From positions 62,001-126,000 of the forward strand of contig CAUJNA010000527.1 of NCBI GenBank assembly GCA_963377175.1: DNA of 64,000 nucleotides, read 5' to 3'. The notes beneath the pieces are model-generated. The model saw only the letters and a program-made list of their open reading frames with translations, was not told the origin of the DNA and made no database searches. A program made the position numbers and the translations under genes. How positions within the stretch are numbered: position 1 is the first letter of the stretch; each line of letters opens with the position of its first letter. This stretch comes from Effrenium voratum. Its lineage: Eukaryota > Sar > Dinophyceae > Suessiales > Symbiodiniaceae. Positions 22,201 to 34,200 of the stretch are shown one piece after another.

Positions 22201-25200
22201 TGCAACCCAAAGCCGACCATGTTTGGAAGCCACCTATTTCACACCGCGCTCTCTTTTTTTCCCCGCCCAGCCGTTCAGTGGCATTCTGAGCCCCTTTTTC
22301 TTGTTGATTACCCTGTAAACATGGTAAACCCAAACAGGGGGCTACCCGGGTCACTGGGGTGGGTTTGGGATGGTTTGTCTTGAGCGATGATCCACATTGA
22401 GTTCGGAGCAGTGAGTGTTGACACATCCCCTGCTTTTTCCGATCATGTTGACTTTGTCGGGAGTTTCGACAGCATTGCTTTGCAGGTGTTGAACTTTGAG
22501 TTGCTTGTTCGGGACCAGTGTTGAAGTGTGCGCGTGGAGGGTCTTGGTTCGCTGACCCGTCTCAGTGGACCGCCCATTTTGACAAAGCTTTGTGCTGGCT
22601 TTGGTTTGCTGTGTTCTTGCGGGCGATTCGTTTTAAACTGAAGATCCAAAAGATACAAGCAACAAACAGTCTCTCAAAGCGGTGGACCCGTTGACCCTGT
22701 TTAGGTGGTATTTAAAGGGAAACCCAAACAAAACCAATCGCTGTAGGGGTCGGATTCCTGTCTTGAGAAATCCCCATGTTTGCTTGACTCGCCGATTTGG
22801 AAAAGCGATCTCGCACGGGTCGGTCCCACCCACGAATGGTCCTTTAGGGATGTTTCCCATTTTCGGGTCATGGGAGAAGAATGTCTAATCTGTTGGCCCC
22901 TTAACCTCCTGGGAATCGATCACTTTGGTATCGCAAAAACGAGCATGTTCCGATCCAACAGATACCAGAAGCCAAGAAGTCGGAGCTGGTTGCACAGGAA
23001 CTCAGACCGGGTGAAAGGCGCCGATGCATTTTAGGCGTCAAACGGTTCCTCGGGAGCTGCCCTTTAAGAACCCTGGAGGACAGGGGCCTTTTCAAGAGGA
23101 CTTCTGTCAGATTCCAGTCTTGGAAAGAGGATGGCCATGTATTTTCTGAGCGATTCGGGAGTAAACTTGCTCACCATGTAGTCGGGTTTTCTTGAAGATC
23201 ACTCATTTCAGCTTTTGGAATAAGAGTTGCACAGGGAGGTAACCCTACTCACGAAAAGTCTGGTTGGGTCCCTGTGTCTTAAAATAAGAATCAGACCCCC
23301 AAAAGAGTGGAGGCTTTCCCCCTTGGTCTCCCTTGGGCTTCTCAACTCAAACGCATACCAACTCCAACTTGCAGCGATGCAGCCGGCTTTGGCTCGCTCT
23401 GGCCGGAGCCATGGAACTCCGCCCGAAGCAAATGGATCTGAAGGCGGGGAGCTTTTGGCGGAGGGAGGGCCCCGAAGTGATGCCCGAAGCCCTGTGGAGG
23501 GTTGTGAAATCCGTTTTTCAACGCACCACCGTTTTTGTTTCTCTTTTTTTGTTCCCCTGAACCCAAGGGAATGAGTCGATGCTAAATATCAAGAAGCCAT
23601 GGTTTCAAGGCGGTGCAGGATTTCGTCCATGCACAGTATTGTTCATTTTAATTATGCCGCGTCTTATAGTGGTTATAATTCTAGTAAGGCGAATTTAAGC
23701 CTTTACAACCATGTTGGTAGAACCAAAGTCGTTCTAGGCGCTCACGTGCTTCTTGAACCACAACTTTTCTTGTTTTCCTGTGTTTTTTCTCGTGAGGTGA
23801 TTGAACAACCCAGACCTTCCGTGGTGCCGGTTTTCCCCTTTTTTCAAGGGGTCACCCCGAAGAATGTTCGAGGCGCTTTCCTTGCAAAGTGTGCTTTTCA
23901 ACTCCTTCTCCTTGAATGACCAAGTGTATTATTTTTTCTTGGTTTGGAGGAGGTTTCCGCGGAGCGACGTGGTTCCCTTGATACCACCAAAACTTGGCGG
24001 CTCCCAGCCATCCGGTTCCTTAGCTTTTTAGCCTTTTAGTGCTTAGTGGGGATGTCCATTTAACCCACTAGAAGTCAGTCACTTTTAGCGGGGGATCTAA
24101 GGACAGCCCAGAAAAGCCGGTCCTAGTTTGTTTATTCTTTAAGTTACCGGGTTCCCTTAAACAGGCGCCTAAGCGCTTTTGTTTCTCCTTTGGGTTGACC
24201 ATTGGGTGTTGACCCTCCCCGGGATTGACCCGAGCGCCTCCAACCCTTGAGGCTGCGAGCAAAGCCATCAGCCTCCATGGGCGAGCCATGCAGTGGCAGC
24301 ACGCTCTGGTGCTCTGGGCGCGGCAGGCGCACGCGCCAAGCACCCAGCCACCCAGCCACCCAGCCACCCAGCCACCCAGCCACCCAGGACCCAGACAGTG
24401 ACGCCCCTGGTTTTTTCTTTGATTTGAAGGGAGGTTCCTTGAACCAATTGTTTCCTTGGATTTGAAGGGAGGTGTTTGGGGCGGGGGGTCCTTGAAAATC
24501 AAGTGCCAGCAGGGCTTCTGAGCCTTTCTCCGGGACTGTGAGACAGGGCTCTGTGGCGACTTGTCCGAGTGACCCTGGTGGACAGCGACATGAAGCCAGT
24601 GGGTTCAATGTTCTAGATACCCACTAACATAAAACCTGCGCCATCTTTGCCCTGGGTGGGTGATGTTTTTTTTGTTTTTGTTTGATGGGAAATGTAGGAA
24701 ACCCCGTTTGGAGTGAACCCTGTGTGAGGCGAGCTCAATGAAGGTTCTTGACTTTCGCTTTTCGGAAATAGTGCTGAATTTGCAGAACATCTCCGTCTCT
24801 GGGTCAACATTTGGCGTCTTTCATCATACCATTAAGTGAAATGATCGTAGAACAGATTAGGACTATGGTTGTCAAGAACCCCCTATGATTCCATTTGCTT
24901 GAGATTTTTTTTATATATTTGTTTTCCCCTGTTGGCTTCTTAGAGGGAATCTATCACTACTGGTATGTTTTTTTTTTTTCACTTTTTCCAGGGGACCAAA
25001 AAGCAAATGGAAGCTGTTTTTCAAAAGGTAGCTCGCCACTTGTTTTTTTGAAAGAAAACGCGGGCTGCAAGCAATGCTTTCTATCACTGGGGCTGAAGCA
25101 AATGGACGGTATGCCAAAAACTTTGTCCCAGGCACGCCCGGACCTGGCCATCTTCAACGCGGCCATCAGCGCCTGCGACAAGGCGCTGCAGTGGGAGCCT

Positions 25201-28200
25201 TGGAAATTCGGCGAAGAACCGGCGGATCCTGCGTGGTGGCTCCCCTTGCCATCCGGTTCATTTAGCTGTTTGAATCCTGTAGTTTCCATATTTAACCCAC
25301 TAAAAGTTATTCACTGTTAGCGGGGGATCTGAGGGCAGCCCAGATTCTTGTTGCTGTTCGTTTGACGACTGGAAGTTTGGTTGGTGGCTTGGCTGGCTGG
25401 CTTGGTGGGTTGCTTGGTTTGTGTTGTTTGGCTCTGTGTTTGTGCGTTGGTTCGTTTTTTTCTTTGTTTCCTTCTTCTGTGTTTCATTGTCTGTCTGTCT
25501 GTCTGTTCCGTTCCCCAAAGCTTCTCGCGGCGTCAGCTGCCCAGGCCCGACCTTGATTCACGGGCCCCAGAAGGAAACCGAAGGCCAACACAGCCCTCAG
25601 CCACTCCCAGCCCGCCAAGGAGAGGGCGATTCAGCTCCTGTCCAAGCTGGAGCAGCTGACTCCCAACCACATCACCTTCAGCAGCGTGATCTCCGCCTGC
25701 GCCAGGGCCAGAGCTTGGGAAGCTGTGGCAGAAGCAGAGGTTCTAGATCCCCAGCCAGTGGCTCCCCCGCCCCTCCATTTCTTGGGTTGAAGTGTGAACT
25801 CTCCAGTGTGTGATTGTGTTAGCTGTTAACTGTCACCCTTTTTTGGGGGAAGGCTCCCCTACTAAACTAGACGACAGAAAAAAGGCTACCCTTATTCTAA
25901 CCTCTTTACTGCAGGACCTGGGTGTGTTACTCACTCAATCGCTTTTTTGGTGCCAGGTGAACAGGTAAGCAGCTCCATTGGCCATGATAGCAGCTCCATT
26001 TGGTTCCTTGGTGTCGTTAGGCTTGTAGGGACGGTTATATATACAAACCCGAACTAAGTGTTTGACAACCAACATGGGCTCAGGTGTATGTGATCGAATC
26101 TACAAGTTGAAGTCAGCTCATGTCAACTCAATGTCAACTCATCTCAGAGTATTCTGCCATGGCACACCCTTGGAGGCCATTGCAAGTCTCTAAACAATAG
26201 GGCTGCGCCACTCACCCATTTTGTTCACTGCGAGTCGGCACAAGAACGCGACCGTTTTATTTTAGATTTATGCGACATGCTCTATGTTGTACACCGTGGT
26301 TTATGTTTTAATTGGGAAACTTGCCTGTTCTGCTTTCTTATGTTCATGTGCAATCCGACTTTGGATCTTGAACAAATCTACGAAAGCCAACCACAAACCA
26401 CTGCAAATCACGTTTTTTTTCACGTCGTACATGCAATAGCGCGGGAATTCATTGCGCTACTAAAAAGAGGAGGCTGGTCCACCACCAATCTTCCCATGAT
26501 TATTCACAATGGAATGAACCACAGATAAGGCACCCTTCCACCAAGCAAATGCATGCTTCCCTACCTACCACTCAGCCTTGGTTCCACCACTAATTGTAGT
26601 TTTCGCACACGCCCAGCGTGTTTCGAGGAAAAATCTACGGGTGGGGAATAAAAATCATACCCTAGACTTATCCATATCAAGAGAGGACGCACGTGGGTTT
26701 GTTTCAAGATGAGGGAACCCCACAATTGTGGTGTTCCTTTTAGAGTCTCTTCAAAACCAACCCTTTTTGGTTCCGCAAGCAACAACCAAGACACGCAATA
26801 TGGGTCTGGGTCAAAAATGACCACCAGGGGACCGCAGATTTGTGTCATGTTTTCCAGGGTTCCATTTTGGGACCTATTTTTGACCCACAGCCATATTGTT
26901 TTTTTACACATACTCATACGTGTGTTTCAAACAACCAAGGAACATACCCTCTACGCAGCCCAAGGAAGAGGCTGTAAGCCTGCTGTCCCAATCGCTGGCT
27001 TGCCGCGTGCGCGACATCATGGGCTTCAACAGCGCCATCGGCGCCTGCGACTGGCGCGACTCCGTGGAGTTGTTGGAGGAAGTCAGGCGACGCTTTGGTC
27101 AAGTTTTGGGCGCGGTTGCTTCTGATTTGTTTGTTTAAGAAGATGTTTTTGAGTTCATGGACTTCCCTTTGATTTCCCTTTGAATATTGTTGACCCCGTA
27201 TGATTAATCAACCCCAGTTTATTAATAGAGGATGTCCCTGGGTGAAATGTGGTGGAAGCAGACCACTTTTAAAGGGGCCTCCACCCCCATATTCATAAAC
27301 TGGGGTTGATTAAGATGGGGTCAACATGTGTTTAAGAACATGCTTTTGAAGGTCCTAGGAGTGAGCTTCAAAGTGAACCACGGATTTCACACGACATATC
27401 TTCCCGATTCTTTGCGAGGAATTTGCGGGATTGTGAGTTTTAGTCATGTTCCTCGATTCTTTCGACGCTGTGAATGTCAGCTTGGTCAATCTATTCCAAT
27501 CGTTCAACATTCCGAGCAGTGGCTGGAGGCATCTAAATCAGAGATGAATGAGTCAGCACCTAAAGACTCGTTTTCCCCCCGTGTTCAACTCACGAAACAC
27601 ATCTTGTTGAGGGCTGGACATGAGAAAAAGGGACGTGGGTGGAAGATGCCCAAATCTTCCAGTTGCTTAAGATGTGTAATCCTTACGGGAATTTTAGAAG
27701 CAGCCACCAAGATCAAGAGGAACTAGGTCCCCCAGTAGTGCCCTTTTAGGGTTCCCCTACTAAAATAGACAAAGCTGAAAAAAGTTGGTACCCTTATTCT
27801 AACCTCTCTACTGGAGGAGCTAGTCAAAGCTGGGAATTTGAGGACGATCCTTGCGCCCCACCGTGGTGACGTATAGCTCCCTGATCGGCGCCCCGTCGTT
27901 GCCCTGGCAACACGCCTTGCACTTGCTGCAGGAGGCGGGGGGCATTGGACGATTCTTCCCCCGAAGTCACTGAACATGGTTGTTTTTGGGAAACGTTTTG
28001 ACATCTTTGCTTATTGTGGTTTAGTGATTGAAATCCAAATCCACTGAGCTGCCAAAGTTTTTCAATTGTTGCTCCCCTTCCAATGTCAACCAAGTGATGA
28101 ACTGCCTTGCCTGGAGATTTCAATTACCCATGTCCATTTTTTGGTTTTTGCCTGGAGGTTTCCCCATGTCCATTTTGAGGGTTCTTTTGCAACTTGCACA

Positions 28201-31200
28201 TATTGATAGGTCCTCTAGCGTTGCAGGGTTTGCTGGCGCGCATGGGTTTCGACAGACAGGCCAATTTTTGGCGACCAAAAGGAAGCTTGCAACCAAGTTC
28301 TAGGGGTACCTTCCATTTCCATTCTTTCCAGGGATCCGGATCTGTCCAGAAAACCCCCAGAAACCGGGTGAAACGGATCCGGTTCTTGAAAAGAACGAGG
28401 GTTGAAAAGAGTGGAAAAGGAATCAACCCCTAGAAGAGTGGTGTTTTTGAGTAATGTCTCAAAGATGTGGGCCACTAAGCAACCTCAATATCCGTTAAAA
28501 AACAGCTCCTTTGCCTCGAAAATCTGCAAGCTTCACCTGGACTGTGTGTGTGCTTTCTTTTGTGTTGTTGTTTTTGGTTGGGGTCGCTTTGATCATGGGC
28601 CCTGGCTGAAAGAATAACTGGCCAGCCCAGGGCAGAGAGGCCAAATACGGCCTCAAGGGCTTAAGAGCTGATTTGAGCTCTCTCCCGCCTCCCCTCCGCC
28701 AGTGGACCTGTTGATATATGCGGGTTAGCCTTTGAGCTACTGTCGGCACGTGGGCAGGTTTAAGTTGTGTGTTCTGTGTTTGCCTTGTTTCGACGCTGTT
28801 CTGATGTGTTTCCACGTTTGAAACAAAAACCAAACCAATGAACCGGACCGAATCTCAAAAGGGTTTCCTCATCCTGCAGGGTCCCCTGGTACCGTTTGAC
28901 GATGTACTTAAAAGAGGGGCCGGTACTTGGACGCGTGGGGCAAGCAAAGAGTCAGGCAAATAGTTTAAACACAAACTGGCCCATCCGACGCTAGTTCCTG
29001 TCGGAGAAATTCCAAAAACATGAGGCACCCAGTGACTTACCAGCCTCTCAAGGTAAAATGGAGCTATTTTCCATCCTCCAGGCTTTTCATAAGGTAAAAT
29101 GGAGGTGATTTTCCAACTTCCAGGCTCTACATGGAGCAACCAGGTTTGGGGTTGGAAGCATATGTGTCCCTTTTGGTTGCTTTGGTCTAAAAATAGATGG
29201 CTTTGGTTTTACCTGGTGGTTTGATCATCTACCAGGGCCATCGATTTCCCCTAAAAGGACACCTGTGCTTGGAACGGTTTTCGCGCACTCCGCGCCCTTC
29301 CCTCGGCGCTGAGTTCTGAGTTCCCAGGCCGAGGGCAACAGCCTGGAGCCGAACGTCATCGCGGTGAATGGGGCGATGAGCGCCTGTGAGACGCTCGGGT
29401 TCAAACGGAAATCCGATCGATGAGGTACCCGCGACGTGAAAGACATGTGCTTAACTCGGTCCCCTAGCTAGTAGCTAGGTGCCCTTCTCTACCAACTTTT
29501 TTTGGGTTGGGAGGGTTCCCTACTAAGATAGACTACAGAAAAAGTTGGTACCCTGGACCCTTATTCTAAAGATTCTAACCTCTCAAATCTGGAGGACCTA
29601 GTTAAGAATGTGTTGTTTTTCCCTTGTGGGTTTTAAGAATGTGGATTTCTCACTACTGGCTATATTTCGATTTGTTCCCGGGGGCTTAAGCCAATGCAAG
29701 GCGCTTCTTGTGTCAAGAGCCCCGCGAAATTGGCCGGTTCTCAGCAGGCGGAAGGTCATTTACTGAGCACCAGCGAGTAAAGGGAAACCGGGAAACCACA
29801 AACAGCCCAGGCCCTGGGGAGGGTTAGGAAGTCACAATGTGTTTCTTGCAGGTGATGTTTCTCACTTCCTGAGTTCATGAACTTTGAACTTTTTGGGAAG
29901 ACCACTTTAGTGGTAAATATAAAGTTTGAACTTTTTTGGGCCATCCACTCAGCAACTGAGGTTTTGAGGTTGGACACATGAATGCCCGCGAAGATGAGAC
30001 CGCACCACAGGGAAAAAAGAAAAGAAAACGCGCAGCGCCTGTTGCTCATAGGACCAGTTCATGTCCAGTTTGGAGGGTCCTCTTGAGTGTTGCCTGCTTC
30101 AGGGCCTTCTTTCGAGGACAGTCTTTAAAGATCGTCCTGTGCACCGAAGTATGCTAGGGTAAGCTCTTCCGGTGAGTATCCCCCAGAGCATTTTGTGATG
30201 TGGGCCAGATGTCCCTTTTGGCTCTCAAGTGCATTAGAATCTTAAGGGAAGAGAGCCTCTCTGAATGTTTCCCTCTATATGGCTGTGGCTCAAGAAACCG
30301 GTACCAAAATGGAACCCTGGCAAGTAGAAACATGGACCAAGGACTTTGATGCCAAACGAATGGTACAGCCGAGAGAACCGTTGGTACCAAAAGATGCACA
30401 GCCATCAGCTCCTTGGGCCTCTAAAGATCTTTATACTTCCATTTGCTTAAGAGTAGTTGTTCCCCCCTTGTTGGTTTTAAAGGGAATCGATTTCGCTACT
30501 GGGACATATTTTGTTATGTTTATTTTTTGTGTTTCCAGGGGACGGAAAAGCAAATGGAGGTTTACGTTACATGAATCAGGTCCTTTGCATCTCTAAACTC
30601 ATCACGTGAGACCTACTGTGGATGGACAAAATCCTGCACCACTTTGAAACCGTGGTTGAAACCATTGTTTGTTGGCATTTACAGGTGAGTCGAATCATTC
30701 CGTTGGGTTTCTGAACGGTGGTGCGAAATGGATTTTGCAACCATCCGCAGTATGAAGAGCACTTTAGCCATCCCAGCCAAACGGGTGTGGGTGAAAACCA
30801 AACCACCAGGGGCCAGGTTATAGCCCATGTTTGCGAGACCTCCATTTTTTGCCTTGCGTTGGGCTGGGCCGTTCCGGTCGCGTTGATTCGAGGAAGGCGG
30901 GCGAGTGGTCGTGGGCCCTGCAGCTTCTGGCAGACCTGGGACATCGGAGCAGGGGCCCCAGGAGACGCGCGCCACGCCGCGTGTGTGGTAAAACCCGCGC
31001 GGAGCGGGTGAGTTGGCTGGGGGTCAAAAATAGGTACCTGGCGTCTCCATGACCCTTTAAGAATGGGTCAATGACCCCATTATTTTGGGTAATGACCCCA
31101 TTTTTGACGGGTCATGGCGACTCCAGGTACCCATTTTTGGGAGCGGTAAATGGAAACATGGGCTATAACCTGGTCCTGGTGGTTTGGGTTTGACCCACAC

Positions 31201-34200
31201 ACATTTGGCTGGGATGGCTGATGGCTGGGTCGGTTGCTGGCCCCAGATGGCACGATTCCCCGATGTCGGTCGAGTCATCACGTTTCACCACAGAACGGGA
31301 ATTGCGCCATCTACGTTCACCCTATGTGATTAGTTTATTTTTTGGGTTTGGACCATTTTGGTCAGCAATAAGTTTACATATTGTTTCGCCAATCCACTGT
31401 GGATGTGAGTGTTCCACACAAACTACAGGCCCTGCAGATCCGAGTCAAGCCACAAGAAGAGTTACTAGGATTCCATCCATGGTGCTTTTGTTTCTTAAAC
31501 GATGGTTACGGTTACCTTATCAGGTAGTTGGAAGCACTGCGTTTTCTCGTTTTCCCATCACATTTTACAACTTTCCCATTGGCCCTGGGTCTGGGTCTCC
31601 CCCGAAACTATTTTATATGGTAGCCCGTGTAGAAAGTCAACTACCACCAAGTTCGCCTCTTTTTACCCATGTCCGCCGGACGTCTTTTCGATGATGCACC
31701 CCAAGGAACCTTTCAAGAGTTGTTTTCCAGCTGGTGGATGGCACGGCAAGCCAGCGGCAGGTACCTTGTTCCCCCCTCCTTTTCCGGAAAATGGGTCGCC
31801 ACACTTTCAGAGAACTGCTCCAATGATTTTGCCCGGAAACAGCTTAACAAGCAAACCCTGGCGCGTGAAGTTTCCGCTTGTGAAACGTGCTGGCAAGGAA
31901 TGACTGAAGGGCATGAGGGAAAAGGAATCGCTTAAGCCCCCTGGAAACAAATATGTCCAGTAGTGATAGATTCCCTTTAACACCAACAAGGGAAAATAAA
32001 TTATATGTTTAAGCAAATGGTGGTTTCTGCACAAACCGCACCCCTCGCGCTACAGTGAACAACACGCATATTCATTTAGAACCAATAGTTACGCTTTGGA
32101 GACCTTTTCAACGGCTAATGGACGGTTATTGTTAGATGTTCTTCCAGACCCTCCGTTTGAGCGTCAGGTAACGTCATCTCCTTCAGCACCGCCATCAGCG
32201 CCTGCGCTTGGCCGCTGGCCGTGCGGCTCTTGGAGCAGATGGAGCGGCAGCAGGTTCCGCCGAACGTCGTCAGCGCCTCGAAGAGAGGCCCTCTAGACCT
32301 AGCTGGCACTCATTGGCCTCTAGACCAGGTTAACCTCTTTTATTTTCTTTATCCCTATATCCGTTTTTTGGTTTATCCCTATATGTCTTGGAGTTGTCGA
32401 ATGTCGCTAGGTCCCCCAGCTAGGTGCCAACTTGTACCAACTTTCTTGGGGGTTTTGGGTTCCCCTACTAAAATAGCCTGCAGAACAAGTTGGCACTTTT
32501 CTACCCTCTCGAATCTGGAGGAGCTAGGAAGCAACGCAACCAGGTGTCCTTTTTTTCAGACCTCCGGCGGGGTGCTTCGAGGTGATTCCCGTTTTTTGGA
32601 GTTGCTTTTTGTTTTTTGTTTTTGTGTTTTTCAACCAATAGCTGCCCAAAAAAGAAGGTGCCTTTTTTCTTCTCCTGGCCACTGGGTGTGTTCTTCCCAG
32701 TGAACTTGTTGCCTTTTGTTTGCGGTCGCTGGCTTCCTTTCTTCGGCGCGCCTTCCGGTGTGCCAGGGTCAAGGGCTAGATGGACCAGCAGGGCGCTCAG
32801 ACAGTGCCCTTTGCATGGTTGTTGTTGGGAAACATTTTGACCATTTTTGCTTATGGCGGTTTAGTGGTTGAAATCCAAATCCACTGAACTGCTAAAATTC
32901 GAGAATTGTTGCTCCCCTCCAACGTCAACCAAGTTGTTTCCACTTTGTTTCAGGGGTTTACCCGGATTTAGAAGCAAGTACCAAGCTGTGGCCCTTTCTC
33001 CCACCGCTGCGCTTCTCAGCCTTCTGGATTCAAGCATCACGCGAGCCAGTTTGAAGCGGTTTGCTCATAGCCTAGGTCCCTGCCCTTTCTTACCCCTTTT
33101 TTGGGGCAGGGTCCCCCTTCTAAATTTGACTACAGAAAAAAGTTGGTACCCTTATTCTAACCTCTCTACTGGTGGACCTAGTAGCGCTCCCCTAAAAAAG
33201 AGGAGATGTGCTGCTTCACATGCTTCTAGCTTACCCTTTCCTCTTGTTTGTGTCAAGCTTTGGCGTGTTACAGTTGTGCGTCACGTTTGCACGTTGTTGT
33301 TTGGCTTGCTGTACGTTCATATTGGCACAGTTTGGCAACTAGTGGGTGAGTTGGCGTTTGTTTGTACTAGTGTCCTTTTGACATGCAAAGTAGGGACCCT
33401 TTCTTCCGTTTGCTTAAGACTATGTTTCTTCTCCCTTGCTGATATTCAAAGTGAATCTACTAGAAACATGTTTTTTAGGGGACTTGAGCAACTGGATGCA
33501 AACCGAACAATCTTCTACTGAAGGCTTCCAGTCTAAGGGTCGCATTCAAGGCTCTTCCGAGCCAGTTCTCTCTTCGGACCGCTTCGGTTCGCTGGAGGCT
33601 GCAACGCCGCCATCACTGCGTGTGGCAAAGGAGGGCGCTGGCAAGAGGCGGTGCAGCTGTTTCAGGAGATGGCGAAATTCGCCGCGTGTGGCAACCAAAA
33701 TGGACCTGCCCTTTTGGGGGAGTTCCCTTTCCGTTTTTGGCTGCAAGGGGTGTGTGTGTGTGTGTTTAAAGTGTCTTCCAATGGCCATGGCCACTGGAGC
33801 TTTGGGCCATGGCCCTTTTTCCCAAAAAAAAGCTGCGTCAAATTTAGGTCTCGGTATCATGATGCTTCACTTGGGCAAGCAATCGTAGATGGAACCGGAA
33901 TTGGGGCACCCAATCAGACGTCACGTCAGTCATGGTTGCTTTGGGCCTGTTCTTTCAATGACGGGGGGCTGGTCTCACAGGGGCGCTTTTGTGGTGTTTC
34001 ATTCATGTCCCATTGAAGCATCATGAGCTTGCTGGTGAGATGCAAATGACCTAATTAATTGAGATGAGGTTCCTCGGTCGAAGGCGTATTGATCCCCTTC
34101 TGCTTTGCCCAATTGCCTCATGGCAAGGGTTTGCCCAACGATGGCCCTTGTTCCTTCAGCATAAATCATATGTCGTTGTTTCTGGTTGTTGTTGTGTGTT

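Noticed and set aside
28227..28259. Possible extra PPR exon ([11 protein letters not shown])
   Set aside because: Exon 6 joins exon 7 in phase with normal repeat spacing, so this piece is not needed and has no acceptable phase.
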